Source: Triparma columacea (taxonomy: Eukaryota > Sar > Bolidophyceae > Parmales > Triparmaceae). From it: a stretch of DNA of 64,000 nucleotides. The notes below the pieces were generated by a model, which was not told the origin of the DNA, did no database searches, and saw nothing but the letters and a program-made list of their open reading frames with translations. Shown here one piece after another: positions 33,855-44,000 of the stretch; positions within the stretch are counted from its first letter, which is position 1, and every line of letters begins with the position of its first letter. Where the stretch lies: NCBI GenBank assembly GCA_030267965.1, contig BRYA01000310.1, positions 62,001-126,000 on the forward strand, given 5' to 3'. Position numbers and translations under genes: made by a program.

Positions 33855-34137
33855 GATGAGGGCTCAAAAGATTGTGGCTCAGCTTCCTGGTTTTTCTGAA
33901 GGATTGCTGGGGCTGTTGTTTAGTTTGTTGGTTTGGGGGTTGAGTGATGGGGTTGCGCTGATCAAATGGGTTGCAGAGGTTTCAATTTAAAGGGGATTGT
34001 TTTAGAAAAGAGGGGGGTAATTTTTTGAGCAACGGGACTTTTCTATCATCAAATCAAACCAAGGCTACTTTCTTGGCATTATTTGAGCCAATCCACCAAA
34101 CACAACCTCCGCTTTTGTTTCCCGGTCATGATGCTGT

Positions 34138-34312
34138 CTACGAGTTGGTGTCCTCGACAACAGTGGCGTTCCCGAAGCCTCCTCCGTCGTTAGTGTCCTC
34201 GACAACAGTGGCGTTCCCGAAGCCTCCTCCGTCGTTAGTGTCCTCGACAACAGTGGCGTTCCCGAAGCCTCCTCCGTCGTTAGTGTCCTCGACAACGGTG
34301 GCGCCCCCAAAA
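34138..34312 (-). repeat. 45-bp coding minisatellite (FGNATVVEDTNDGGG)
   Basis: Four tandem copies, the outer ones divergent, encode the C-terminal 15-residue unit of the Atg22-like protein. The unit length is a multiple of three, so the frame is kept. Confidence 0.92.
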
Positions 34313-37082
34313 CCGGGTTCCTGTGCCACCTTGTTATTATTGAAGACTGAAAACTTACTTCTCTCCGAAGGTGAGGCAGAAGATGGGGCGCTACTTCTGG
34401 TACTCCTCGTACTGGTTGTGCTCATTCCACTCTGGTTGCTGTACCCTGACTGGCCAGTGTAGAGCTTGCTACTTTTCAAACCAGCCATCTTCTTGGCACT
34501 AGGAGGGGCACCGGCCTTGGTGATTCCAAACTTTTTCCTGTCTGCAGCCATACGGACCAGCACTTCCCTCCTGCGACAGTCTTCAGATCCTTTAAGTACG
34601 TCTGTTTTCTTAACCATAATATAACCAGCAACAATGACAAACGTAAGGTACCACATGGCATGCCTGAGCACTCCGAACTCCTCATAAACGGCGGCAACCA
34701 CAAGGGGGCCGATCCAACTGCTGCCTCTGTCAGAGATTTCGAAAACGCCAAAATATTCTGCCTCTTGCCCTGGAGGGATAAGATCTGTGTAGAACGTTCT
34801 GGCGTACGACTGCACTGGGCCGAGGGTCATGCCGTAAATGATGCAGACGAAGTACATCTCGGTTTTTTGGACAACGCCAATGGGGCAACCCGGCAAATAA
34901 CCGAGAAACGCGTAGATAGGGATAGACATCAGCATTTCGATACCGAGCAAGAGCATTGTTTTCGAGTCTTTACCTTTTTTAACCTGGTACCACCTAAATA
35001 TCGTCATACCCCACGCTCCGAAAAAGGGGCCCTCAGCAGCAAGTACAGTCAACTCTAACGTGCCCATGCCAAGATCTTGCATCGCGAAAAGGATGGCGAC
35101 ATTGGCAATTGTGTTGATACCATCAGAGAAAAAGAAGTACGATACGAGAAACTTTAAAGTCTCGGGTAGGTGTCGCATGGCGTAGCAAGAAGCCATAATA
35201 CGCCTCCAGGAGAAGGTGAGAGCGGATAGTGGATTACTGTGAACATCTGAAGGAAAATTTGGCCCTGGCCTCGTGTGAAGAAAAAGAAAAAGAGGAATGG
35301 CAAATACGAACCACCAACAGCCCATCATGAAAATGACAAGACGCATCCCAAACAAGGATGGGATCATAAAGACAACACCAACGGAAAGGAAGCAACAGAA
35401 GGAACCACTGATATACCCCCATTTAAAGCCTTCCGCGCTTATCATGTCTGCTGTGTCGTGGTACGTGTCGAGCAGCTTCTTGGAAGCTGCTCCAACTCCT
35501 GTTGCTGCGCCGGTCTTGATGGTCTTGTACTCAAACTTAGCATCAAGGAAAGCTGGGTGGGATCGAGTCAGGTACGGCATGTAGGCGTTGTAGAAAAGGT
35601 AAGAGGTCCCAAAGAAAGTGTTGCTAACCACGGTCAGAATGCCGGCCAATCCGTATTTATCAGGTGTGTCACAAGTAATGAAAGCCATGCAACTCAGACA
35701 CCCAATGAGAGAAGAGTAACACAAAAGTAGCTTCCTGAACGGTCCATAGTCGCCAAATGCAGCAAGTGAAAAGTACACAAGTGCTTGGCCGATGACAGAG
35801 AAGGAGATGACCGTAGTGGTGAAGGAAAGCGGCCTAATTTTTGCGCCCAGGAAATTGACCCGATAAGGACACTTAGTGTGTGTAATTGAATTGTACGTGA
35901 AAGAAAACGTACTCGTCTTTTCAGTGTTGCTCTTGGCGGTAATCTTGATGGTGGTCGACCCGATCATCATGAGTGCGGGTCTGATTTTGAAGTTGAGATA
36001 GTATTCTTTCCCTTCGCTTCCATCCTCCTCAGTGCTGGTCTCCTCAGTGCTGGTGACGTTGTTGAAATCAGAATGAGAGGCATTTAGGATGTGGGGATTT
36101 GAAGAAGTGATTTTGAAGGTATAACTATCTCCCCAGCCATCTCCACCAGAAAACCCAGAGGCAACATCCATGGGATTTTTCAGTTGAATTCTGTAGTTGA
36201 AGAAACCTTCGATTGGCTTACCGTAGCTTCCTCTTCGGTCGGCATCGCAAGTAGAAGTTGAAGAAAGGTCGTCTCCTTTGTTTTCAGTGCAGCCCGAGGC
36301 CCAAGCAGTGATGTTACCAACGTATCCCCACTGGTACTCGCCAAAGGATGCGATGTGGCATGTGATGTTAGGATTTGGGTCGGAGTCGAAATCTTCGTCC
36401 TCGATATAGAAAGGGTCGAGAGAGGAGTCGTAGTTAATAATGTTCGAAGAGGGGTAGTGCTTGAGTCCCCCGTTAACTGTGCTGCCGAATATCTGGAATG
36501 GGTACTTGTCATGTATGGTCATAATGCAGCTAATCGTTAGGTTTGCGTGTCCGGCCCAGGCCTCAAATTTCCCAAGTGATTCGTCCAGGGACTCATTCCT
36601 TGGGAGGAATTCGTAGGGACAGGCGTAGTCGTCTGCAAGTGTAAACATAAGCACGGGTAAAAACAAGGAAATGACGACAGATGAGTACACAGAGTTTGCC
36701 CAGTCAAAGCCTTTGTTGTAGAGTGTTAGGTGAGGTGAGGTGAGGTGAGGTGAGGTGAGGTGAGACATGTGTGACATGTGTGACATGTGTGACATGTGTG
36801 AGATGTGTGAGATGTGTGAGATGTGGAGATGTGGGAAGGTGTGAAATGATAGGCGATGAGGTTGACAGATGGGGCACTTCGAATCACCGACAAGTACTCA
36901 CCGTACCAGGAATACAATTCCTTCTTTGAAACCTCGTCTTCGTTGTAATCGAATTCTGAGCGAGCTTCCAAGTTCTTCTGATTCAGTTCTTCAATTCTCT
37001 TCTTTTCAGCTTCTGCATCAACCTTCTTTTTGGTCGATCCAGTCGCTGCCTTAGCAACAGCGTTAGGCATTGGCTTGTGCAT
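34138..37082 (-). CDS. Atg22-like MFS transporter with large luminal insert
   Basis: Two exons, 37082-36902 and 36710-34138 (phase 1), 917 aa. The junction restores the Atg22 signature KKELYSWYGFDWANSVYSSV followed by TM1 (VISLFLPVLM). Yeast Atg22 exports amino acids from the vacuole after autophagy and has about 530 aa. Here about 250 residues with many N-glycosylation sites (NLTIS, NITC, NASHSDF, NNVTS) lie between TM1 and TM2, so the loop is probably luminal or extracellular. Later segments follow the MFS pattern, including GMTLGPVQSYARTFYTDLIP, PPGQEAEYFGVFEISDRGSS and WIGPLVVAAVYE. The cytosolic tail ends in 15-residue repeats. The intron contains two microsatellites. Confidence 0.85.
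36724..36835. repeat. Microsatellites in the Atg22-like intron
   Basis: A pentamer run (GTGAG, about 36728-36763) abuts a nonamer run (ACATGTGTG then AGATGTGTG variants). Both lie inside the 191-nt intron, on the acceptor side, where the minus strand reads TCACC... and TCACACATG.... Confidence 0.9.
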
Positions 37083-37601
37083 GGTAAGTTGGAGATTATT
37101 GGGAGATTATTGGAAATAACTGGGGCAAAGAGGAAAGAGTTCTTGACGGCCTAAGGAGGTATAGCACAAAGATAAAGGGATGCGATCACTTGTGAGACTG
37201 CTTAAGAGCACACACGGCACTAAATATATCAACACTACTCTCGAGGGAACGAGATCACACGAGATTAGAGAAAATCCAAGATAAAAGTGCCTCTCAAATG
37301 AGGCTAACAGCTTTTCCCAAATCTTTCGTTTTTCGAAGGGAAAAAGGAGGATCTCTTGTTTGAAATTTCTCAAGATCTTCCCAACGTAAAAACTCCGGGA
37401 ACGCGTGCTTCATTAACACAAAAACTCAGCGATGAAATTAAAATCACGTATCAAGAGGTTTTTCCGCTTTTCCATGCAGGAATTCCCAACCCCTGAAAAA
37501 AAGAGTTTCACAAGAGTCAGGAGCAGTTGGAGCAACAAATTGCTTTTCCTTTCAGACCCCCTTACTAATCCATCTAATCCGCCAATAGAAGGCATGGGCG
37601 C
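37083..37601. other. Divergent promoter region with overlapping upstream ORF
   Basis: Lies between the Atg22-like and cyclase start codons. A plus-strand 60-codon ORF (37432-37614, MKLKSRIKRFF...) overlaps the cyclase ATG out of frame. If transcribed it would be an upstream ORF; it has no recognisable domain. Confidence 0.5.
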
Positions 37602-40499
37602 ATGTCAGATCTAGAACCCGAAAGTGAAAATACCCTTAATCAAAACGAAACTAATCGCGAGTTGTTATCAGCCTCACTCACCAACTTTGAGAATCTCAAT
37701 CCCCGACGTCAAAGTAAATTGATTTTAGACCCAGCCGAACTAGCAGAAGGTTTAGAACGGCGCCAAATTGACAAAGACTCAGACGTGCGAGAGTCTGAAG
37801 AGGTAAGGTCTCCCGCACACCAGTCATTCTTGAAGAAAAGGGAGGAGTGGAAGCAGAGCCAAAACCGTGTTGTGAAGAGGAGGACAGTTTCAATAGACTT
37901 GGGATTGCTCTCGATGTCAGAGTTGAGTGGTGGTCCTACCGATGGGGGTGCAAAGAACTCATCCCTGCAGCAGGTGCTAGCAGACTACCAGTCGAAGAGA
38001 GGTGGCCATCTCTGTCCCACGCTAGACGAGGCAAAGGAGGAGACAAGGTGGTTTTTGGATCATTGGTCCATCAAAATTAGCGTTGACGACATCATGATGG
38101 TGGTTACCCTCTTCGTTCTCTTCGGAACTGACTTCAGACTGGGTTTTACCGATGCCCCTGTTGATAACACCTTCGAAGTCCTGAACTCGATAGCTTTCTT
38201 CCTGTTTCTCATCGAACTCTTGCTCAACAGCTGGGCAAAGACTGAGTTCTTTCATTCGTCTGATGATAAAGTGGGCAAAAAAGTGTTCAGGCCGCAGGGA
38301 TACTTTGGGAGCTTCTTTTTCTACCTCGACTTGATTGCCTTGTGGAGTATCATCTTCGAGGTCCCGTGGCTCGAGAAGGGGTCAGGTATGACTTTTGGAG
38401 ACGGCAGCGGCAACAGCACCGCACACTTCAGGGCGACCAGAGTTGTCAGGATGATCAGGCTCGTCCGTCTGGTCAAACTGTACAAGGTTACCTCCCAGAG
38501 GCGCCGCGAGAAGAAGATGCTTGAGGACCTGAGGCACTTGGTTGACCAGGGAAGAATGTCAGCTGACGAGATCGATAACTTTTTCCACAAGATGCAGCAC
38601 CAAAAGCAGTCGAAGGTCGGCACGGATCTTGTTGACATGATTACTCGGAAGGTCATTGTTTGTGTACTCTCGATGCTTCTCCTGGTCCCCTTGCTCACTC
38701 TCGACGAGCAACCTTTGCACTTTGAGCACTCAGCTCAACTCTTCAGTGATGCCATCAACAACGCAACCAGCTGCGAGTCGCAAAAGGTTGAAGTTGACAG
38801 CTTCATTAACACCACGTTTAGGGTTGGGCTTACTACCTCCTCGCCCTACTATCTTCTCGATCTCAAAATTACCGACGAGACTGCTGACTCCAATGCATGC
38901 GGCATAAACGCCTACACTGCAAATAAGCTCACAAGTAGTATTCCGTTGTATGATTACGACCTGTCAGAACGCACCTGGTTCCTTGAAGGAATCAAACGCA
39001 AGGCATTTCTAGACGTTCAGAGTGTTGGCGACGGTACCATCAGCACTGAGGCGGTCTTCTCCACTAAGTTAGCCACTCAGGAGGGGGCTCAACTGCAGAT
39101 CCTCCTAACGCTTTTCGTGATAGTTGTTTTGATTTCCATGGCTGTTGCGTTCGAGAGCGATGCCCAACAGCTTGTACTTTCTCCTATCGAGCAAATGATG
39201 GAGATGATAAGTATGGTTGCTGACGACCCATTGGAGGAGTTTGAGTTCGCAGACATGGGCGGCACAGGGGAGTACGAGCTCAAGGTTGTTGCCCTTGCAA
39301 TTCAGAAAATCACCTCATTACTTCGAATAGGCTTCGGAGTTGCGGGCGCCGAGATCATCTCCAAGAATATGAGTGTCGAGCACGGCCAGGGACAGGGACT
39401 TGATCCGATGATTCCAGGAAAGAGAATGTACGCCATCTTCGGTTTCTGTGACATTCATGAGTTTGACATGTGTACGGAAGTGTTAGAAGATGAGATTATG
39501 ACGTTTGTCAATTCGGTCGCAAGAATCGTACATGAGCAGGTGACAAGATGGGGGGGGACGTGTAACAAAAATCTTGGAAATGCCTTTCTGATGATATGGA
39601 GGATCGGCGACGAGGATGAGCTCGGTGACAGCAGTGCAAGAAAAAAACTTTTGGCAATGAACTCCAAGGGTGGCAGTGGAGACGGCGATGCAGCACCAGC
39701 CCAAATCGGCAACCCTGAGGTCGACCTCAGGAGGGTTCCTGGCCTTGACGTATTGAGCGACAAGGCCCTTTTTGGCTTTTTGAAGGTTGTTGTTGAAATC
39801 AATAGGGACAGGGCTGTGTTGGCGTACCGCTCTGACAAAAGGTTGAAGCAGGGCGACCATGACTTCAAGTTGAGGATGGGTTTCGGACTCCATGCTGGTT
39901 GGGCTATTGAGGGTGCTGTGGGAAGCTTACAAAAGGTAGATGCTACGTATCTCTCTCCGCATGTCAACATGGCTGCAAGAATGGAAGCCGCCTCGAGGCA
40001 ATTTGGAGTGGCGGTCTTGATGACTGAAAAGTTCCATGAGCTCATGAGCAACGATGCCCAGGCGGTTTGCAGGAGACTTGATGTTGTCACTGTGAAGGGG
40101 AGTGCCGTGCCGATGCCTATCTATACCTACGACACCCTCCAGAACCAGGTTTTTGCTGAGCTACAGGTGCCCAAGAACACAGATCTGAGCCTCGCTCACG
40201 TACTCAAAAAGCAAGCGGATAACTACACAACGTTGGAGTGGGTCAAAGACCAGGATTTGATACAGCTCAGGAAGCTAGCGACTAAAGAATTCAATGAAAA
40301 GTTCAAGAGTGGCATCGACGCTTATTTGGCGTCGAACTGGGCAAAAGCGAGGTCTTTGCTTGAGGAGTGCGATGCGATGATGATGCACTCCGACAAGGGG
40401 GGGGATGGACCTAGTCAAACCATCTTGAATTACATGAGAAATAGGCAATGGATATGTCCAAAGGACTGGGGTGGCTACAGGCCGCTGACAAGCAAGTAG
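37602..40499 (+). CDS. Voltage-sensor domain fused to class III nucleotide cyclase
   Basis: Single exon, 965 aa. After a disordered N-terminus, residues about 160-300 form a four-helix voltage-sensor-like domain: S1 DIMMVVTLFVLFGTDFRL, S2 LNSIAFFLFLIELLLNSW, S3 FFFYLDLIALWSIIFEV, and S4 with regularly spaced Arg (RATRVVRMIRLVRLVKLYKV). A fifth TM (KVIVCVLSMLLLVPLL), an extracellular about 120-residue sensor-like loop, a sixth TM (LQILLTLFVIVVLISMAVAF) and a HAMP-like linker follow. The cyclase homology domain (about 605-845) has the first metal Asp (FGFCDIHEF) and YLSPHVNMAARMEAA. The second metal position reads KNLGNAF, Asn for Asp. No pore loop is visible. Likely couples membrane potential or a ligand to cAMP/cGMP, if active. 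Confidence 0.85.
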   Translation: MSDLEPESENTLNQNETNRELLSASLTNFENLNPRRQSKLILDPAELAEGLERRQIDKDSDVRESEEVRSPAHQSFLKKREEWKQSQNRVVKRRTVSIDLGLLSMSELSGGPTDGGAKNSSLQQVLADYQSKRGGHLCPTLDEAKEETRWFLDHWSIKISVDDIMMVVTLFVLFGTDFRLGFTDAPVDNTFEVLNSIAFFLFLIELLLNSWAKTEFFHSSDDKVGKKVFRPQGYFGSFFFYLDLIALWSIIFEVPWLEKGSGMTFGDGSGNSTAHFRATRVVRMIRLVRLVKLYKVTSQRRREKKMLEDLRHLVDQGRMSADEIDNFFHKMQHQKQSKVGTDLVDMITRKVIVCVLSMLLLVPLLTLDEQPLHFEHSAQLFSDAINNATSCESQKVEVDSFINTTFRVGLTTSSPYYLLDLKITDETADSNACGINAYTANKLTSSIPLYDYDLSERTWFLEGIKRKAFLDVQSVGDGTISTEAVFSTKLATQEGAQLQILLTLFVIVVLISMAVAFESDAQQLVLSPIEQMMEMISMVADDPLEEFEFADMGGTGEYELKVVALAIQKITSLLRIGFGVAGAEIISKNMSVEHGQGQGLDPMIPGKRMYAIFGFCDIHEFDMCTEVLEDEIMTFVNSVARIVHEQVTRWGGTCNKNLGNAFLMIWRIGDEDELGDSSARKKLLAMNSKGGSGDGDAAPAQIGNPEVDLRRVPGLDVLSDKALFGFLKVVVEINRDRAVLAYRSDKRLKQGDHDFKLRMGFGLHAGWAIEGAVGSLQKVDATYLSPHVNMAARMEAASRQFGVAVLMTEKFHELMSNDAQAVCRRLDVVTVKGSAVPMPIYTYDTLQNQVFAELQVPKNTDLSLAHVLKKQADNYTTLEWVKDQDLIQLRKLATKEFNEKFKSGIDAYLASNWAKARSLLEECDAMMMHSDKGGDGPSQTILNYMRNRQWICPKDWGGYRPLTSK

Positions 40500-41009
40500 G
40501 GTTGGGGTGGGTCATGAGGGTGGGAGAGGGAGAGGAGCGGGGGGGGGATGGGGGGGATCAAGTGGGGGGAGCAGCGCGAAGAAAAGAAATATTGGACCAT
40601 TTTTTGGTTCAAAACTGCCGACCTTCATTTCCAACTGTCCCATTCTTGTAGCTTATTTTCGTTCGGTTTTTTGGCCCTTAAAGGTGACAGGACAGCGTTA
40701 CCGTCCGTTTCCTTGTCACTGCTTTGGTCATCGTCATCCCTGCCTTCATAATCGACGTTGCTGTCACATTCAATCGCGACCAATTCAGCATCTTAAATTA
40801 CGCGACTTTCCGGTGAATTAATTGTACGCAAGGAGGCTTATTGTCAATCCAGAAATCCAGACAACGTACAGAAAAGAAGCTCCGACGAAAACGCTGGGAA
40901 ACTCAAAATTGAAAGTGGTCAACATTATTCTGGGTTAGCAAACCAAACCCCCACATTTGAAGGGAGTTGGCACACAAATTCCTCGAAAAAGTTGAATATC
41001 AAAGATTAA
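40500..41009. other. Intergenic region, G-rich 3' flank then promoter
   Basis: A GGGGA-rich stretch (40500-40570) follows the cyclase stop, then unremarkable sequence up to the HELP-WD gene. Short ORFs here show no domain. Confidence 0.6.
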
Positions 41010-44000
41010 ATGGGTCAAAAGCAGGGCAAGGCCGTTTATGCTGAGGCCGCTGTGCCTTTCTTAAATCGTGAGTATGATTTAGTTGGTTGGTTAACCTTTT
41101 CATGGACCCAACCGCCTCGACCCGGCCCAACCTCTATCATTATTTCTGCTCACTCCCTCTCCTCACAGTGCCATTTGCTGCGATTGAGTCTCTGTGGGAA
41201 GCTTTCAATGACGTTGCGGATGGCTTCGGCATCACCTTGTATGAATTTCAGGAGATTTGTGCAGAGCTCACGAACGAACTTGGAGTGAACCGTGTCAAAA
41301 TGGATGATAAGAGTGATGCGCTGTTCAGAGTTTTAGACAGCGATGCGGTGAGTGTCGAAGGATTCTTGTTTGTGCGGATGCTTCTATAAGTGTCTCCTTT
41401 TTCTTTCCAAAGAGACCCGAATGTCTCTCTTGAGTCCCTCATATTTCATCTAACTCAATCTCTTCCCTCTCAGAACGGTCTCATCGATGCGATTGAGTTT
41501 TTGGCTGCTTTGGCGGTTGCGTCTGGCCTGACAAACAGAGATACCCTTGAGTTCGTCTTCAAGTGCTACGACTTTGACGGCTCCCAAGAGCTCACCATTG
41601 ATGAAGTCACCTTGGCAATGAAGTCTACCCTTACAGGTCTTTGCAAGCTATCCTCTGATAGCCCACCTCGCGAGGAAGAGCTTGAAATTCAAGCTATGGA
41701 TGCCTTTGAGAAATCAGGGAAAAAGAATGAGGTCGGTAAGATCTCACTAGCTGACATTCTCAAGTACTGCACGGAGAACCCAGAGGCCCGCAGCTGGATG
41801 GAGTACTACGATGACCCGTTCGAGCTTGACCTTAACAAACAGGAGGTTCTCGATGCCGAAATCGATTATGCAGATGAGGCTCAATTCGAGTCTCGCACAC
41901 CCCAAATGACAGCAGCAACTGATGGGGACACCTTTGCGTTTGACAACGATGGGGCAATGTCAGCACAGCTCGACTCGCCCTGGGTCAAGACTATCCAGTC
42001 GCTTATACCGACTCAGTATGTCAACGAAAGGATCCCAGCATCTGCCCCCGACACAAAGCTTGAGCTAGAGTGGATTCATGGATACAGTGCAGAAAGCTGC
42101 AAGAATAACGTTAGGTATGCCTCAAATGGAGAAATATGCTACCATGCGGCGCGGGTTGGTATCATCTACAACCCCATCGATCACAAACAAAGGTACAACC
42201 TTGACCACACAGAGGATATTGTAAGGTAAGGAGGCTGATGGAACCCTAAAAGAGGTATCTCGATGCGTCCAAAGCTAGTCACATGTGTAACTAACATCTG
42301 CGCTTGCTAACGTTACGTCTGGACGCAGCTTCGCCATACACCCTGACGGGAACCTCGTCGCAACGGGTGAGGCAGGAAAGCAGCCCAAGATCATTGTTTG
42401 GGATGTCAGCACCACAAAGCCTGTCAGTGTTATGTGCGGTTTTCACAGCGAAGCTGTTACTCAGCTCGCCTTTAATTACTCTGGAAACAAGCTTGCCTCC
42501 ATTGGCCAAGATAAACACAACTGCCTTGCTGTTTACGACTGGAGGTCAGCAACCAAGATTTTCAGCAGCAGAGTTTGCGAGATGAAAACCCTCGATGTCG
42601 CCTTTGGAGTCGGTGACATTGCTGTTGCATGTGGTGTCAACCACATCTTTTTCTGGGCGAAAGAAGGGGGCTGTTTTACAAAGAAGAGGGGGCTTTTCGG
42701 GAAGAAAGCCAAGCTGCAGCCTCAGTTGTGCATCGTTCCTTGTGGGAATAAGATGGTCACCGGAACGGCAAGCGGTTACCTATACGTTTGGGCTGGGAGA
42801 AATTGCGTCTTGACCAAGAAGGCCCACCATGGAAGTGTTAATGCTCTGTACTGCAGCGAGAAGGGAATTGTGAGCGGAGGCAAGGATATGAAGGTTAGGA
42901 TGTGGACCTTGAGCTTAGAGACTGGTGCTACCTTTGACATGAGTGCCTATGGCAATGCTTCTATTCGCAGCGTTTGCCTTAGTCCTGATGCGACGAGGAT
43001 TCTTGTCGGGACGAAAGGAAGCGAAATTTACGAAATTTCAGCGGCTGATGGAGCCGACGTTCAGGGTGGACCTATTACTGCAGGGCACAACAAGGGAAAG
43101 TTGTGTGGCTTGGCTGTTCATCCTATGAAGGCCGAGTACGTCACAGTCGGGGATGACTGTAGTGTCAGGGTGTGGGACATTGTAACCAAGCACCTGATCA
43201 ATATGAGAATGCTCGACACCCCTGCAAGGGCTGTAGGTTACGCTCCGGATGGAGACTTTCTTGTCGTCGGCTTGGGCGGAGAGGAAGGTGTCACTGGCTT
43301 GAATAAGAAGGACGGGGCATTCGTCATCCTGAACGAGGCCGACTTAACTATTGTCTACGAAGCCAAGGATGCCAAGGCTGCTGTCTTGGACGCAAAATTT
43401 GCACCGAATGGAGATGCGCTGGCCTTGGCGTGTGCTGACAAGCAGATGTACTTCTACGATACCAGCGAGGACTACGAGAAGCTCGGCCAGGCCACGAGAT
43501 CCAAGGCCGCTGTGACAAACTTTGATTTCTCTGAAGATAGCGGCTGGGTGCAGACGACCTGCTCGGACGGTGAGTTGATGTTTTTCAACAACCGGGGTCT
43601 CTTCCAGAGCAATCTTAATGCCGTGAAGGACACCCCTTGGGCCACCCAGAACTGCCCTTATGGTTTTGCCTCGTTTGGGACTTGGAGCAGGCATGCTGAC
43701 GGAAGTGAGACCTTAAGCTGCGACAGGAGCGAGAGTGAAATGGTCCTTGCGACGGGAGACAATCAAGGAAACGTTTCTTTGTTCAGGTACCCGAGTGCAG
43801 CAAAGGCAGCTCTCAGTCACAAGTACAAGGGGCACTCAGCGTCTGTGAGCAAAGTTAGATTTGCCAACAGCGACGCGAACTGCATTAGTATCGGCGGGGA
43901 TGATCGTTGCATCTTCCAATGGGCTCACATCGAGGATGATAATGATGAGGAGGCGGACATGATTGATGAGGAGGAGACGGACGATTACGCCCTAGAGTTG

